Part shown: one piece after another, positions 23,637-24,366 of the stretch
Layout of the letters: every line of letters begins with the position of its first letter
Position numbering within the stretch: the first letter of the stretch is position 1
NCBI GenBank assembly: GCA_009176605.1
Contig: SEYY01008348.1
Coordinates: forward strand, 1 to 24,366
Direction of reading: 5' to 3'
Origin: Armadillidium nasatum
Taxonomy: Eukaryota; Arthropoda; Malacostraca; Isopoda; Armadillidiidae
Length of the DNA: 24,366 nt
Notes under the pieces: generated by a model
The model's input: the letters and a program-made list of their open reading frames with translations, nothing else
What the model was told of the DNA's origin: nothing
The model's database searches: none
Position numbers and translations under genes: made by a program

Positions 23637-24366
23637 TGTTGAGAATTTTACCTTTTCAAATAAAAAAGAAAAGGTAAATTTGTAAATTATGTACAGATTT
23701 TGGGTGTTTGGGATTTTTAAAATATAAGCGCTTAAAATTTCGAAAAACCAACCAACCAATATTTTTCAATATTAATGTCTATTTAATTTCACGATGAAAA
23801 ACCAGTCTAAAAAATATTGATTTAGTACTCAGTCAGTCTAAAAAATATAGATTTGGCACTCAGTCACATACAGTCTCAAAAATCTTAGACTAAGTCTAAG
23901 TCTTCAAGTCTTGAAAGAAAAAGTTGATACAAACTCAGTCACGAATTTTATTCATCAGTCTTTTTGAATTAAATTTGTATCGATCCTTTGAAAAAACTGT
24001 GCTCAGTGTCTCCAATTTTTTGGATACATATTTTGTGATTTGCATATAAGTGTATAATATGATTTCAAAAGGATTTTAGGTAGATGAATACCTAGAAGAA
24101 TCGGGTAGTCCACCCTTTTGCGAGCTGTCGGGGAGGAGATGAGCTTCGCAACATAACTCCAGCAACTTCATCATATTGACCAACGAAGGATTGTTTTGAG
24201 AATAAAGGTACGTTTCTCTCATAAACAGTGCTTGTGAGTTAAATGTATTCTCAATTTTAATATTTAATATTATTATCCTCGCACTTCAATCCCAAATAAA
24301 TAAAAGGATAGAACTTATAAATTTATATTTGCTTAGGTGTAATGAAACTTTTCAATATTTCATTCT
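23637..24366 (+). repeat. 3' LTR, cut by the window end
   Basis: It starts TGTTGAG and matches 16209-16932, keeping the hairpin, the 31-bp tandem repeat, the 17-bp palindrome, the TATA-like block and AATAAA. About seven substitutions and a 6-nt longer block after the palindrome separate it from the 5' copy. Confidence 0.93.

Overview
The window is AT-rich nuclear DNA from a eukaryote, most likely an arthropod. The evidence is spliced animal genes (a Cys-loop ligand-gated channel and an SLC17-type transporter tail), BEL/Pao, jockey/CR1-type LINE and mariner elements, and many very long (AT)n and (TAA)n microsatellites. A crustacean such as a copepod would fit, but the sequence alone does not fix the taxon. 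There is no bacterial signal and no CRISPR array.

Layout. 1-700 is unassigned sequence plus two AT microsatellites. 700-2530 is a decayed LINE on the minus strand (copy A), followed by a dead mariner tail at 2640-2935. 3123-3349 is the last coding exon of an SLC17/sialin-like transporter on the plus strand, directly after a 127-bp (TA)n tract. 5005-5795 is one copy of a fold-back repeat family. 6756-8756 holds four exons, on the minus strand, of a Cys-loop (nicotinic-receptor-like) channel that runs from before TM1 to the stop codon. The splice phases join exactly, and one intron carries about 350 bp of TAA repeat. The ligand-binding exons were not found.

9405-11532 is a second minus-strand LINE relic (copy B). 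A second fold-back copy of about 939 bp is inserted into it, in inverted orientation relative to the first and flanked by TTAGC. An internally deleted plus-strand LINE (copy C, 11534-12099) abuts it head to head. 13380-13900 is a two-unit tandem repeat with a tRNA-like B box. 14030-14230 is a probable further RT remnant, and 14280-15930 is a 5'-truncated plus-strand LINE (copy D) that ends in a short A-rich tail.

16209 to the window end is a young BEL/Pao LTR retrotransposon. The two LTR copies differ by about seven substitutions and one 6-nt indel block over roughly 724 compared bases. The order is Gag, zinc knuckles, aspartic protease, RT, RNase H, integrase, and almost every catalytic residue is in place. 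The coding region is broken six times, and every break is a +1 step. That pattern suggests inserted bases, either in the assembly or in the genome, rather than ordinary decay. The 3' LTR is cut by the window end.

No new defence or metabolic system was found. The items most worth checking are the +1 series, the divergent channel, the SLC17 splice acceptor beside a microsatellite, the fold-back family and the tRNA-like tandem repeat.
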